Shown: positions 43,477 to 52,413 of the stretch, piece by piece | Layout: every line of letters begins with the position of its first letter | How positions within the stretch are numbered: position 1 is the stretch's first letter | From: Pseudomonadota bacterium | Lineage (GTDB): Bacteria > Pseudomonadota > Gammaproteobacteria > Acidiferrobacterales > Acidiferrobacteraceae | DNA length: 52,413 nucleotides | Reading direction: 5' to 3' | NCBI GenBank assembly: GCA_021785035.1 | Contig: JAJYGP010000100.1 | Span: forward strand, 1 to 52,413 | Position numbers and translations under genes: made by a program | Notes under the pieces: model-generated | What the model was told of the DNA's origin: nothing | The model's database searches: none | The model's input: only the letters and a program-made list of their open reading frames with translations

Positions 43477-46323
43477 ATGGCCGCAACCCCGAAAACCGAG
43501 GACCACAGCAAGCAAGAGATCAAGTACTCCACGTGCTATATGTGTGCGTGCCGCTGTGGAATAAAAGTCACCATAGAAGACAACCAAGTCCGATTCATTC
43601 AGGGTAATCGCAACCACCCTATCAATAAAGGGGTGCTCTGCGCCAAGGGGTCGGCGGGCATCATGAAGCAGTGCTCCCCGGCTCGCTTGCACAATCCGCT
43701 TATGCGTAAGCCCGGCACCGAGCGCGGGGCCGGAGAGTTCGTCGAGATCTCGTGGGAAGAAGCTCTGGACATGCTCACTAAGCGATTGGAACACATCCGC
43801 GCCACCGATCCCAACAAACTAGCCTTTTTTACCGGTCGCGACCAAATGCAGGCCTTGTCGCGACTCTGGGCTCAGCAATTCGGGACCTTGAACTGGTCGG
43901 CCCATGGCGGCTTTTGCTCGGTGAACATGGCGGCCGCCGGCCTTTATACCTTGGGTTTTGCGTTTTGGGAATTCGGCGATCCGGACTGGGACCGCACCAA
44001 ATACTTCATGCTCTGGGGTGTCGCCGAAGACCATAATTCAAACCCGATGAAGATCGGCATTGAGAAGTTAAAGAGCCGCGGCGGAAAGTTCGTTGGCATC
44101 AATCCGGCTCGTACCGGCTATCAGGCCGTAGCCGACGAGTGGGTACCTATTCGCCCGGGCACGGATGCCATGCTCGCGCTGTCCATGATCCATGTTCTTC
44201 TGTCCCGCGAACTTTTCGATTGGGACTTTCTGATTCGCTACACGAATTCGGCCTTTCTGGTCGTCCAGTCGCCAGGAGAGAAGGGCGATGGCCTTATTTA
44301 TCGCGATGCGAACGACCAACCTCTTGTCTGGGATTTGAAGAAAGAGGCTTTTGTAAGTGGTATGGATGCCGAAAGTCATCCGGCGCTTTTTGGTGAACAC
44401 AGGACTCCGGATGGACGTACCGTCAAGACCGTGATGACGCTCTTGGCCGAGCGCTATCTTGATAAGCGCTTTTCGCCTGAAGTGGCCTCTGAGATCTGCG
44501 GCATCCCGGCCAGCACCATTGAGCGCTTAGCGCTCGAAATGGCCCACGTCGCTTTCAAGGAAACAATCGAAATCGACGTCGAATGGACGGATTGGGCGGG
44601 ACGCAAGCACAATAAGTTTATCGGCCGACCGGTCTCGATGCACGCCATGCGCGGAGTCTCCGCGCACTCCAACGGATTCCAAGCGGCCCGAGCCATTCAT
44701 CTGCTCCAGATCTTGCTCGGAACCATCGATTGTCCCGGCGGGTTTCGCGCGAAGGCCCCCTACCCGCGCCCGGTGCCACCTCCGGGCAAACCGGCGCACC
44801 ACTCAGCACCGAATACGCCGCTTGATGCAAACCCGCTCGGCTTCCCTAAAGCCCCCGAGGACCTCGTCATCGACGCGGAAGGCCGCCCCTTGCGGATCGA
44901 CAAGGCCTATTCGTGGGAGGCTCCGATCGCAAACCATGGCCTGATGCACATGGTGATCACGAACGCCGTGAACGGCGACCCCTACCCGATCGATACCTTG
45001 ATCTTCTTCATGGCCAATATGGCGTGGAATTCGAGCATGAATACCGCCAATATCCAGGACATGTTGCGGGCCAAGGGCGAGGACGGAGAGTACAAGATTC
45101 CGTTTTTGGTGGTAGCCGATGCCTTTCATTCAGAGACCGTCCATTTCGCAGACCTCGTGCTTCCGGATACCACCTATCTGGAGCGCTACGATGCGATTTC
45201 TCTCCTCGATAGGCCGATCTCGGAGCCGGATGCGGTCTGCGATTCGATACGCCACCCGCTTCTTGAACTCGACCGCAACGTGCGGCCTTGGCAAGAGGTC
45301 TTGATCGAGCTCGGCGCGCGCCTCAAGTTGCCGGTGTTCACGAACGAGGATGGCACACCCAAATACGAAGGCTACAAGGACTTTATCATTCGCTACGAAC
45401 GCTACCCCGGCGTAGGCTTTCTCGCGGGATGGCGCGGCAAAGACGGCAGCAAGTCCTTGCGCGGCGAGCCAAATCCCAAGCAATGGGATAAATACATAGA
45501 GAACCAGGGATTCTTCCAACATCACCTTCCGATGTCCCAGCGGTATTTCCGCTTTGGGAACAAGGAATACCTGGAGTTTGCCAAAGAGGCCGGGTTTAAC
45601 TACACCGCAGACCCCATCGTCATCGAACTCTACTCCGAGTCGATTCAACGGTTTCGTCTTGCGGGACTTGGGCTCTATGACGGTCCCCAACCGAAGGACC
45701 CTGTCGATCAGGAGCGGCTCGCCACCTACTTCGATCCCCTACCGGACTTTTACGAGCCCCTAGAGCAACAGCGGATCGATAAGAAGGAATACCCGTTTTT
45801 TGCCGTTAACCAGCGTCCGATGATGATGTACCACTCGTGGGATTCGCAGAACGCCTGGCTTAGGCAAATCATTGCCCAAAACTATCTTTATATGAACCGC
45901 GCCAAAGGCGAAAGCCTGGGTATTTGCGACGAGGATTGGGTATGGGTCGAATCGCACAACGGCAAGATTCGCGTGCAAGTGCGGCTGATAGAAGGCTGCC
46001 AAGAAGACACAGTGTGGACCTGGAACGGTATCGGGAAGCAGTCCGGAACCTGGGGACTTAAACCAGAGGCGCCGGAAGCAACCAAGGGCTTCTTGATGAA
46101 TCACCTGATCTCAGAGCTCTTGCCCGAGAAGCAAGGCGAGCGGCGCCTGACGAACTCGGACCCCATTACCGGGCAGGCCGCGTGGTACGACCTAATGGTG
46201 AAGGTGACTAAGGCGGCCCCCGGCGAGACGGGCGTTTGGCCCACCTTTAGCAATGTGATGCCGCTGCCGGGCGCATCACCGAAGCCAGACGTTTTGCGTT
46301 ACAGCACGCGCCCCGAAGCTTAG
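43477..46323 (+). CDS. soeA: SoeA, molybdopterin subunit of cytoplasmic sulfite dehydrogenase
   Basis: 948 residues. An N-terminal [4Fe-4S] motif (Cys20, Cys23, Cys27, Cys55) precedes the molybdopterin oxidoreductase domains. A Cys at residue 147 (GGFCSVNMA) is in the usual place of the Mo ligand, which I infer. There is no twin-arginine signal peptide, so the enzyme stays in the cytoplasm; this distinguishes SoeA from periplasmic polysulfide and thiosulfate reductases. Followed by an electron-transfer subunit and a membrane anchor, it fits SoeABC, which oxidises sulfite to sulfate and reduces quinone. Other members of the family cannot be fully excluded. Confidence 0.88.
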   Translation: MAATPKTEDHSKQEIKYSTCYMCACRCGIKVTIEDNQVRFIQGNRNHPINKGVLCAKGSAGIMKQCSPARLHNPLMRKPGTERGAGEFVEISWEEALDMLTKRLEHIRATDPNKLAFFTGRDQMQALSRLWAQQFGTLNWSAHGGFCSVNMAAAGLYTLGFAFWEFGDPDWDRTKYFMLWGVAEDHNSNPMKIGIEKLKSRGGKFVGINPARTGYQAVADEWVPIRPGTDAMLALSMIHVLLSRELFDWDFLIRYTNSAFLVVQSPGEKGDGLIYRDANDQPLVWDLKKEAFVSGMDAESHPALFGEHRTPDGRTVKTVMTLLAERYLDKRFSPEVASEICGIPASTIERLALEMAHVAFKETIEIDVEWTDWAGRKHNKFIGRPVSMHAMRGVSAHSNGFQAARAIHLLQILLGTIDCPGGFRAKAPYPRPVPPPGKPAHHSAPNTPLDANPLGFPKAPEDLVIDAEGRPLRIDKAYSWEAPIANHGLMHMVITNAVNGDPYPIDTLIFFMANMAWNSSMNTANIQDMLRAKGEDGEYKIPFLVVADAFHSETVHFADLVLPDTTYLERYDAISLLDRPISEPDAVCDSIRHPLLELDRNVRPWQEVLIELGARLKLPVFTNEDGTPKYEGYKDFIIRYERYPGVGFLAGWRGKDGSKSLRGEPNPKQWDKYIENQGFFQHHLPMSQRYFRFGNKEYLEFAKEAGFNYTADPIVIELYSESIQRFRLAGLGLYDGPQPKDPVDQERLATYFDPLPDFYEPLEQQRIDKKEYPFFAVNQRPMMMYHSWDSQNAWLRQIIAQNYLYMNRAKGESLGICDEDWVWVESHNGKIRVQVRLIEGCQEDTVWTWNGIGKQSGTWGLKPEAPEATKGFLMNHLISELLPEKQGERRLTNSDPITGQAAWYDLMVKVTKAAPGETGVWPTFSNVMPLPGASPKPDVLRYSTRPEA

Positions 46324-46338
46324 GGCTTAGGAGAAAGA

Positions 46339-47034
46339 ATGCGTTTAGGACTCGTTATAGATCTGGATACGTGCGTAGGCTGCCACGCCTGCGCTACGGC
46401 ATGCAAGGAGTGGAACGCGAGCTCCATCACAGCGCCTCTGACCGATTACGACCCCTACGGCCAGGAGCCGTCCGGGGTCTGGTTTAACCGGGTTCGGCAC
46501 TATGAAGTGGGTGAGTATCCGAACAACAAGACCATCAATTTTCCGATGTCTTGCATGCACTGCGAAAACGCTGAGTGCGTGACCGTCTGCCCGACGGGCG
46601 CCTCCTACAAACGGCCTGAAGACGGCATCGTCTTGGTCGATCAGGACAAGTGCATGGGCTGCAATTACTGCTCGTGGGCCTGCCCCTACGGAGCCCGCGA
46701 ACTTGATCACGAATCCGGCACCATGAAGAAATGCACTCTCTGCGTGGATCGCATCTACGACCAAGAACTTCCTGTCGAGGAGCGCCAGCCGGCCTGTGTG
46801 TTGGCCTGCCCGGCCCATGCCCGTCTGTTCGGAGACCTAGACGACGCCGAAAGCACGGTGAGTCGCACGGTCCGCGACCGCGGGGGCTATGCGCTCATGC
46901 CGGAATTGAATTACAACCCGACCAACCAGTACCTTCCGCCTCGTGTGCGGCCGGCTATCGCGACTAACGATTTGGCGCGACCTTCGCTCGCGCGCAAGGT
47001 GAAAGAGTGGGTCAACCGTGTTGTTGAACGATAG
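46339..47034 (+). CDS. soeB: SoeB, four-cluster iron-sulfur subunit
   Basis: 231 residues with four cysteine groups for [4Fe-4S] clusters: CVGCHACATACKEW near the start, CMHCENAECVTVCPTGA, CMGCNYCSWACPYGA, and CTLCVDRIYDQ with the later CVLACPAHA. It carries electrons from the Mo site to the membrane anchor. It begins 15 bases after soeA with AGGAG upstream of the ATG. Confidence 0.93.
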   Translation: MRLGLVIDLDTCVGCHACATACKEWNASSITAPLTDYDPYGQEPSGVWFNRVRHYEVGEYPNNKTINFPMSCMHCENAECVTVCPTGASYKRPEDGIVLVDQDKCMGCNYCSWACPYGARELDHESGTMKKCTLCVDRIYDQELPVEERQPACVLACPAHARLFGDLDDAESTVSRTVRDRGGYALMPELNYNPTNQYLPPRVRPAIATNDLARPSLARKVKEWVNRVVER

Positions 47035-47050
47035 ATAAAAAGGGGGCTCT

Positions 47051-48076
47051 ATGAATCCATCACTTGCCGTCATCTTTTTAACGCTGTTCTCGGGGAGCGG
47101 CTTTGGCCTGATGGCGATTGTCGCACTTGTCAATGATTTTCATATTGACGGCGGGCTTAGCCCATTGCGCACCGTCGTCGCCGTGGTGTTGGCCTTGATC
47201 CTTGTGACCATTGGCATGGTTTCGTCCACGGCGCATTTGGCAAACCCCAAAAACGCCTGGCGGGCCTTCACCCGTTGGCGGACCTCTTGGCTTGCGCGCG
47301 AGGGGGTGTTCGCGGTCCTCTTTTACCCAGTCGCCATTACCTACCTGGGTTGGGTGTTCTTCACGAACAAGGACCAGGATTCTGTAGCCCTTGTTCTCGG
47401 AAACGCCAGTGCAGTTTTGGCGCTTGTCACGATCTTTTGTCAGGGCATGATCTATGCCTGCCTGCGCACGATCCGCCAATGGCATACGCCCCTTGTTCCG
47501 GCCAACTTCTATGTCTTGGGTCTCGCTCTGGGTGCGACCCTATTGGCCAGTATCCGGCTTATGTTGGCGGGTCCCGACCGCACTTTGATCGGGATCGCAC
47601 TATCTTTCTTGCTGGCGGCGGCCATCATGAAGGCCATCTATTACTTCTGGATCGGGCGTCCGAGCGGCACCACCTTGCAGACGGCTACTGGCTTAAGTCG
47701 CGGCAAAGTGCGGCTGCTTGACCAAGGGCACACCTTTGGAACCTTCTTGACACGCGAATTTAGCAACAGCATTACGCCAATTGCCGCCGTTCGATTCAAG
47801 GTGGTAGTGTATGTCGTCGGTTTCATGATACCCGCGGGACTCTTGGCGCTTGGCCTCTATGAGCCGCTCGGGATATTGGCTATTTTGGCGCCCTTGTCGG
47901 CCTTCATTGGCATCGGCGTGGAACGCTATTTGTTCTTTGTCGAGGCCCAGCATGTGGTGAACCTCTACCATGGGCGCGCGCCTGCCTCTATGCCGATGAT
48001 GCATCCGAACCTCAGGGCCAATCCTACGGCTGAGCAGCCGCCTCGGCGTCTGGTACCAAGCTACCAGAAGCGCTGA
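47051..48076 (+). CDS. soeC: SoeC, DmsC-type membrane anchor
   Basis: 341 residues with about eight hydrophobic helices, opening FLTLFSGSGFGLMAIVALV and containing STAHLANPKNAWRAF and TSWLAREGVF, family landmarks of the DmsC/SoeC group. It anchors SoeAB on the cytoplasmic side and likely passes electrons to quinone. Its TGA stop is in the same frame as moaC downstream, with no other stop in between. Confidence 0.9.
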   Translation: MNPSLAVIFLTLFSGSGFGLMAIVALVNDFHIDGGLSPLRTVVAVVLALILVTIGMVSSTAHLANPKNAWRAFTRWRTSWLAREGVFAVLFYPVAITYLGWVFFTNKDQDSVALVLGNASAVLALVTIFCQGMIYACLRTIRQWHTPLVPANFYVLGLALGATLLASIRLMLAGPDRTLIGIALSFLLAAAIMKAIYYFWIGRPSGTTLQTATGLSRGKVRLLDQGHTFGTFLTREFSNSITPIAAVRFKVVVYVVGFMIPAGLLALGLYEPLGILAILAPLSAFIGIGVERYLFFVEAQHVVNLYHGRAPASMPMMHPNLRANPTAEQPPRRLVPSYQKR

Positions 48077-48199
48077 AACGAGGATAGTACCTGGCCCACC
48101 CGCGAGCGGGGGGCATTCACCGAGGATCCGACCATCACTGAACGCAAGGGATTAGGGCCAGGGGGGCTCAGCCACTTCAATGCGGCAGGAGACGCCCGC

Positions 48200-48631
48200 A
48201 TGGTCGATGTGAGCGAAAAGGTCAGCACGCTGCGGATCGCCGTTGCCGAAGGCTATATCGATATGGATGCCGCGACGCTTTCGGTGATCAAGGCCGGGAC
48301 TGCCAGCAAAGGGGATGTATTGGGAATTGCGCGCATCGCCGCGATCCAGGCTGCGAAGCGAACTGACACCCTTATTCCTCTCTGTCATCAGATACCGATC
48401 TCAGGTCTGGAGGTCGTCTGGGACTTCGTCGGGGAAACTCGTCTACAGTGTCATGTGACCGTCCGCACCCAGAACGTGACAGGCGTCGAGATGGAGGCCT
48501 TGACGGGGGTGGGCATTGGGCTTCTGACCGTCTACGATATGTGTAAGGCAATAGACCGCGGGATGACCATTGGGGGTATCCGCTTGATCCACAAGGAAGG
48601 AGGTCGCTCTGGAACCTGGGATCGCAGCTAA
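48200..48631 (+). CDS. moaC: Cyclic pyranopterin monophosphate synthase MoaC, start unresolved
   Basis: From the ATG at 48200 the protein has 143 residues and begins [13 protein letters not shown], with [35 protein letters not shown] and the C-terminal [14 protein letters not shown] of MoaC. However the frame is open upstream to the soeC stop and encodes [11 protein letters not shown] directly before that Met, the conserved MoaC N terminus. No ATG, GTG or TTG precedes it. An ATC at 48134 lies 8 bases after GAGG and could be a non-standard start, giving 165 residues. MoaC acts with MoaA to form cyclic pyranopterin. Confidence 0.9.
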   Translation: MVDVSEKVSTLRIAVAEGYIDMDAATLSVIKAGTASKGDVLGIARIAAIQAAKRTDTLIPLCHQIPISGLEVVWDFVGETRLQCHVTVRTQNVTGVEMEALTGVGIGLLTVYDMCKAIDRGMTIGGIRLIHKEGGRSGTWDRS

Positions 48632-48647
48632 CGCCCTCTCGGGTAGT

Positions 48648-49655
48648 TTGCCGACTAGGGAGACCGCAACACCCTTGGGTGACCGATTCGGGCGGCACCT
48701 GTCCTATTTGCGCGTCTCCTTGACGGAACACTGTAACCTGCGGTGCCAATACTGCTCTCCTGCCCACGGCACGCCGCGCTTTGCGCGCAAAGATCATCTG
48801 ACACCCGCTGAACTGGACCAACTGCTGACCGTCTTTCATGAGCTTGGCATAAGCCATATGCGCTTTACCGGGGGTGAACCCCTCCTCTACCCTTGGCTTG
48901 CCCCTAGGATCGCCCATGCCAAAGCCCTCGGTGTCGCCAAAATCAGCGTCAGCACCAATGGTTACCTTCTGGAGAAATGGGCGCGCCCGCTGGCTGCCGC
49001 CGGCCTGAAGCGGCTCAATATGAGCCTAGACAGTCTCGACAAAGTTCGCTTTGGCCGTATCACCCGGGGGGGCGATCTCGACCGGGTCTTGCGGGGTCTC
49101 TTTATTGCGCGCGAGCTTATTCCCCACATCAAGCTTAACGTCGTCTTGTTGCGGAACGAAAACCTCGCCGAGGCCCCCGCTTTGCTGGAATTCGCGATAC
49201 GCGAGGGCTTTGATATCCAATTCATAGAGACCATGCCCTTGGGTCTCGCCGGCGCCACCAGCCGATCGGAAAGCTATGTCAGCGTAGCCGAAGCCAAAGA
49301 TCTCATTGGACGCTCCCATACGCTTACCCCAAGCGCTCGGGCCCAAGACGAGGGACCGGCACGGCGCTTCGAGGTGGCAGGCCAGCGCACCAAGATCGGG
49401 TTTATCAGCCCCATCAGTGAAAACTTTTGTGCGACCTGCAACCGTCTGCGGTTAACCGCCACGGGCCGCCTTGTGTATTGTCTCGGCCAAAACGACGGCG
49501 TGGATCTCTTGAGTCCTTTGCGAGATGGTCTTTCGGGGCGGGACTTGGCGGATCTGATTCGCGAGAAAGTCTGGCACGAGAAACCGGAACGCCATACTTT
49601 CAATGACGACCCCGCGCGCGCCGCACCAGTCTATATGATGAGACTCGGGGGCTAA
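48648..49655 (+). CDS. moaA: GTP 3',8-cyclase MoaA (radical SAM)
   Basis: 335 residues reading from a TTG at 48648; another TTG at 48675 is possible and no ATG fits. The radical SAM motif is CNLRCQYC near residues 29-36. The second cluster uses CATCNRLRLTATGRLVYC near 263-280. Conserved MRFTGGEPLL and STNGYLL lie between. The C terminus ends in Gly-Gly, as is typical of MoaA. It converts GTP to the cyclised precursor used by MoaC, and its substrate-binding C-terminal arginines are in NRLRL. Confidence 0.92.
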   Translation: MPTRETATPLGDRFGRHLSYLRVSLTEHCNLRCQYCSPAHGTPRFARKDHLTPAELDQLLTVFHELGISHMRFTGGEPLLYPWLAPRIAHAKALGVAKISVSTNGYLLEKWARPLAAAGLKRLNMSLDSLDKVRFGRITRGGDLDRVLRGLFIARELIPHIKLNVVLLRNENLAEAPALLEFAIREGFDIQFIETMPLGLAGATSRSESYVSVAEAKDLIGRSHTLTPSARAQDEGPARRFEVAGQRTKIGFISPISENFCATCNRLRLTATGRLVYCLGQNDGVDLLSPLRDGLSGRDLADLIREKVWHEKPERHTFNDDPARAAPVYMMRLGG

Positions 49656-49657
49656 GC

Positions 49658-49897
49658 ATGGTCACCGTGCGCTGCTTTGCCGCGATGCGCGAGGCCTTAG
49701 GGCACGACACGCTGCGGTTCGCAGTCCCCGAAGGGTGCCACACCGCCGGCGACATCTTGGCGTTCGTGACGAACGATTGCCAAAAAGACCTTCCCAAACC
49801 CCTCCTCGTCGCCATAAACCAAGAGCATGCCGCGCTCAATAGCCCGATTCGCGATGGCGACGAGATTGCGTTTTTTCCGCCGGTGAGTGGCGGCTAA
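49658..49897 (+). CDS. moaD: Molybdopterin synthase small subunit MoaD
   Basis: 79 residues with a ubiquitin-like fold ending in PPVSGG, the Gly-Gly tail that is activated and thiolated to carry sulfur. It begins 2 bases after the moaA stop and its stop shares one base with the moaE ATG (TAATG), so the synthase subunits are co-translated. Confidence 0.94.
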   Translation: MVTVRCFAAMREALGHDTLRFAVPEGCHTAGDILAFVTNDCQKDLPKPLLVAINQEHAALNSPIRDGDEIAFFPPVSGG

Positions 49898-50319
49898 TGA
49901 TCGTCCGCCTGCAAACCGCGGATTTTGATCCCGAGCAAGAGGCACAAGCCCTGAAGGTCCGGGGCGCCGGTGCCCGCGTGAGTTTCGTCGGCACCGTACG
50001 CGACCTCTCGGGAAACGAAACCGTCAAGGCACTGGACATCGAGCACTACCCCGAGATGACTCAAGCCGAGATCGAGCGGATCGCGGTCGCGGCCCAAGCC
50101 CGCCACCGACTTCTCGATGTTTTGGTCATTCACCGTTACGGCCACATCCCCTGCGATCAGCGCATCGTCCTTGTCACGGTGTGGGCCACCCACCGCGAGG
50201 ATGCGTTTGCCGGCTGCCAAGAGATCATAGACCTCCTGAAAACCCGTGCCCCGTTCTGGAAAAAAGAACTCACCCCCACGGGCGGCCATTGGGTACCCGG
50301 CCATAGCACCGAGGTTTAG
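49897..50319 (+). CDS. moaE: Molybdopterin synthase large subunit MoaE
   Basis: 140 residues. Conserved segments are GARVSFVGTVRD, ALDIEHYPEMTQAEIERIA, VIHRYGHIP, and the C-terminal FWKKELTPTGGHWV with the catalytic Lys pair. With MoaD it inserts the dithiolene sulfurs. Its 3' end overlaps the convergent ABC-F gene by 4 bases. Confidence 0.95.
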   Translation: MIVRLQTADFDPEQEAQALKVRGAGARVSFVGTVRDLSGNETVKALDIEHYPEMTQAEIERIAVAAQARHRLLDVLVIHRYGHIPCDQRIVLVTVWATHREDAFAGCQEIIDLLKTRAPFWKKELTPTGGHWVPGHSTEV

Positions 50320-52169
50320 CGGGAAGACGAGCGCAAAGTCTCGACCTTTTCTTCGAGGCTCAACCACTCTTCTTCGTCTTGCGTCTGGCGCTCAACAATG
50401 AGATCCCGTTCAGCGTTAAGCGCGCGCAGCGTCTCCCCGCCCTGCTGATAGGTCAGCGGATCTCCCAGTCGCGCATCAATCTCTGCAAGCCGCGCCTCCT
50501 GACTGGCTATGCGCGCTTCAAGCGCTGTTTGTTGCCTGAGGTAGCTTGCCGCGGACATGGTCCGCGGCTTTGTCGGCGCTTTGGGTTTACGGGCAAGCGG
50601 CACAACCCGCCGCCCCGCCATCTCCCGCTGATAGTCGTCCAAGTCGCCGGTAAATTCCCCCGCTTGACCGTTCGCCACAAGCCAAAGACTGTCCGCGCAG
50701 GCCCGAATCAGGTGGCGATCGTGGGAGACAAGCACCAAGGCCCCCGTATACTCCTGGAGCGCGTAGGCCAACGCCTCACGCATCTCTAAATCAAGATGAT
50801 TGGTCGGCTCATCCAATAACAAAACATGGGGCCGTAACCACGAAAGGCCAGCTAACACAAGACGACTTTTTTCCCCGCCGGAGAACCCGGCAATCGGTCG
50901 ATCCATGAGGCTTACCCCAAAACCAAACCGGCCGAGGTGGTCACGTAGAGTCTGTAGAGAGGCGTCGGGATCCAGTGCCGCGAGGTACTGAAGCGGGTGC
51001 CTATCGCCACTCAGTTGCTCGAGCTGATGCTGCGCAAAGTAACCCAGCGACACACCCGGTCCCACGGTTCTTTCGCCCTGTGTCGGCGGCAATTGCCCGA
51101 GGAGCACTTTCAGGAAGGTCGACTTGCCCGCGCCATTGGGACCGATCACTGCCAGCCGATCGCCAGGACCCACATTTAAACAAACATTGGTAAAGACCGC
51201 GGGATGCTCGGGATAAGCAAAACTCACGCAATTAAGCGAAATCAAAGTGTCTGGAGCGCGTTCAGGGCTTCGCAGAGGAACCGTATAAAGCGTCTCTCCC
51301 TGCACCTTAGCCACACGCTCCATGCGCTCCAAGGTTTTGAGTCGGCTTTGCGCTTGGCGCGCCTTGGTAGCCTTTGCACGAAATCGCGCCACAAAGCGCT
51401 CAAGTTCTGTTATCCGCGCCTGCTGGCGCGTATAACTCGTCTGTTGCTGGACAAGTTCGAGCCCCCTGCGCTCGACGAACGCGTCATAGGACCCCGTATA
51501 GAGTGTGACGGTCCGATCATGAATATAGGCGATGCGATTCACGACGGTGTTCAGGAAATCGCGATCATGGGAAACTACCAGTAACGCACCCTCGAACCGC
51601 GCCAAATACTGCTCAAGCCATGCGATCGCCTCCAGGTCCAGGTGGTTGGTGGGCTCATCTAGCAATAAAAGATCAGCTCGGGCCATCAGGGCACGGGCAA
51701 GATTGAGCCGCATACGCCAACCGCCACTTAATACCTTCACAGGTTTTTCGAGGTCAGCCTCAGTAAAGCCCAGCCCCGCCAGGAGTTGACTGGCTCGGGC
51801 CGGGGCGGCGAAGCCCTCTATCAGCTCATATCGAGCCTGGGCCTGAAAATAGTCATCGTCATGGGGCTCACGATTAAGGCGCGCCTCCAACCTTCGCAGT
51901 TCTTCATCGCCGTCTAACGTAAAAGACAGCACTGAGGACTCGGTATCCGAGACCTCCTGAGAGACGCCGACGACCCGTACGCCCCCGACAAGCTGTACCG
52001 TACCCAAATCGGGCTCGACCTCGCCCAAAATCAACCGCATAAGGGTCGACTTGCCCGAACCGTTACGCCCCACAAGTCCAGCCCTGTGACCTCGAAAGAG
52101 TTCAAAGGAGACCCCACGGAACAGTTCTTCTGCCCCTAGCCTAAAAGAAAGATCACGGAACGTTAGCAT
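50316..52169 (-). CDS. ABC-F family ATPase, YheS-like
   Basis: 617 residues with two ABC domains and no membrane helices. First domain: Walker A GRNGSGKST, signature LSGGWRMRLNLARAL, Walker B LLLDEPTNHLD. Second: GPNGAGKST, FSGGEKSRLVLAGL, LLLDEPTNHLD. The linker (about 225-300) is rich in Arg and Gln, matching the P-site-reaching linker of ABC-F ribosome factors. The coiled C-terminal end (about 535-617) is like YheS. It is probably a ribosome-associated translation factor; resistance to antibiotics cannot be excluded. Confidence 0.9.
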   Translation of the reverse strand: MLTFRDLSFRLGAEELFRGVSFELFRGHRAGLVGRNGSGKSTLMRLILGEVEPDLGTVQLVGGVRVVGVSQEVSDTESSVLSFTLDGDEELRRLEARLNREPHDDDYFQAQARYELIEGFAAPARASQLLAGLGFTEADLEKPVKVLSGGWRMRLNLARALMARADLLLLDEPTNHLDLEAIAWLEQYLARFEGALLVVSHDRDFLNTVVNRIAYIHDRTVTLYTGSYDAFVERRGLELVQQQTSYTRQQARITELERFVARFRAKATKARQAQSRLKTLERMERVAKVQGETLYTVPLRSPERAPDTLISLNCVSFAYPEHPAVFTNVCLNVGPGDRLAVIGPNGAGKSTFLKVLLGQLPPTQGERTVGPGVSLGYFAQHQLEQLSGDRHPLQYLAALDPDASLQTLRDHLGRFGFGVSLMDRPIAGFSGGEKSRLVLAGLSWLRPHVLLLDEPTNHLDLEMREALAYALQEYTGALVLVSHDRHLIRACADSLWLVANGQAGEFTGDLDDYQREMAGRRVVPLARKPKAPTKPRTMSAASYLRQQTALEARIASQEARLAEIDARLGDPLTYQQGGETLRALNAERDLIVERQTQDEEEWLSLEEKVETLRSSSR

Positions 52170-52223
52170 GGGCGCATTCTAAGCCTTAACAAAAAAGCAG
52201 GCGAATGGGATTACGCCGCCGCT

Positions 52224-52251
52224 TTGATATGCAAGAAGCTTACGGTATGAT
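52224..52251 (+). promoter_or_regulatory. Predicted promoter of the tRNA-Pro gene
   Basis: TTGATA (52224-52229), 16-base spacer, TATGAT (52246-52251), with a start expected near 52258, about 5 bases before the mature tRNA. Confidence 0.6.
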
Positions 52252-52262
52252 CCCACCCGGCA

Positions 52263-52340
<78 letters not shown>

Positions 52341-52385
52341 TAAAAACAAGGGGTTACGCGATACCCATATCCCCAATATTGATTA

Positions 52386-52406
52386 TTTGCTCCATTTTTT
52401 GCTCCA
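52386..52406 (+). repeat. Tandem direct repeat downstream of tRNA-Pro
   Basis: TTTGCTCCA at 52386-52394 and 52398-52406, period 12. Short direct repeats just past a tRNA 3' end resemble integrase arm-type sites, but the window ends here and nothing can be confirmed. Confidence 0.4.
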
Positions 52407-52413
52407 CTCGGTT

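Overview
The window is a dense stretch of bacterial chromosome that looks gammaproteobacterial: surE-pcm-nlpD-rpoS, the rne/rluC divergent pair, dapC-dapD-dapE, msbA/lpxK/kdsB lipid A genes and lolCD are all typical of that class. Two energy modules point to a respiratory sulfur chemolithotroph: a cbb3-type (heme-copper, high-affinity) cytochrome oxidase cluster, and a cytoplasmic sulfite dehydrogenase (soeABC) followed by moaCADE for its molybdenum cofactor. I infer something in the neighbourhood of Acidiferrobacter, Thioalkalivibrio or Acidithiobacillus, but the species cannot be fixed from sequence reading alone. Nearly everything is single-copy chromosomal backbone. I saw no IS element, CRISPR array or phage gene.

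Layout. 1-7999 (minus strand): ccoN, a fused ccoO-ccoP gene with three heme c motifs, five consecutive tiny membrane-protein genes, a TauE/SafE-type membrane protein, ccoI, ccoS and a phosphoglycerate-mutase-like gene cut by the window edge. 8188-11772 (minus): alaC-hom-thrC. 11919-12311 (plus): a Mth938-like protein. 12334-18464 (minus): rluC, a HAD phosphatase, a Rieske protein, an S49 peptidase, surE, pcm, nlpD and rpoS, mostly with overlapping ends. 18806-21019 (plus): rne with a long leader.

21046-30450 (minus) is one long envelope operon of twelve genes: DUF721 protein, lolC, lolD, exbB, exbD, msbA, a WaaA-like transferase, lpxK, a Trm112-like protein, kdsB, a membrane protein and a low-molecular-weight phosphatase. 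30516-35281 holds yggS, an EamA transporter (minus) and dapC-dapD-dapE. 35331-39579 (plus) holds an FHA protein, olsB-olsA (ornithine lipids) and an OmpR/EnvZ-type two-component pair. 39574-43286 holds small accessory genes: a DUF2892 protein, a PagL-like lipid A deacylase, cysQ, an ArsR-type regulator with a lysine-rich tail, and a fumarylacetoacetase-fold protein.

43477-50319 (plus) is soeABC-moaCADE. 50316-52169 (minus) is an ABC-F protein, and 52263-52339 is tRNA-Pro(GGG). The end of the window just after the tRNA carries a tandem direct repeat of the sort found at integrase attachment sites, so an island may begin outside the window.

How it fits together: SoeABC would oxidise sulfite in the cytoplasm and pass electrons to the quinone pool, while the cbb3 oxidase consumes electrons from c-type cytochromes. 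The moa genes supply the Mo cofactor next to the enzyme that uses it. The envelope genes (lipid A, lipoprotein sorting, ornithine lipid, possible lipid A trimming) suggest careful control of outer-membrane composition. The features I find least explained are the five tiny membrane genes inside the cco cluster, the ccoO-ccoP fusion, and the absence of a normal start codon for the conserved N terminus of MoaC.
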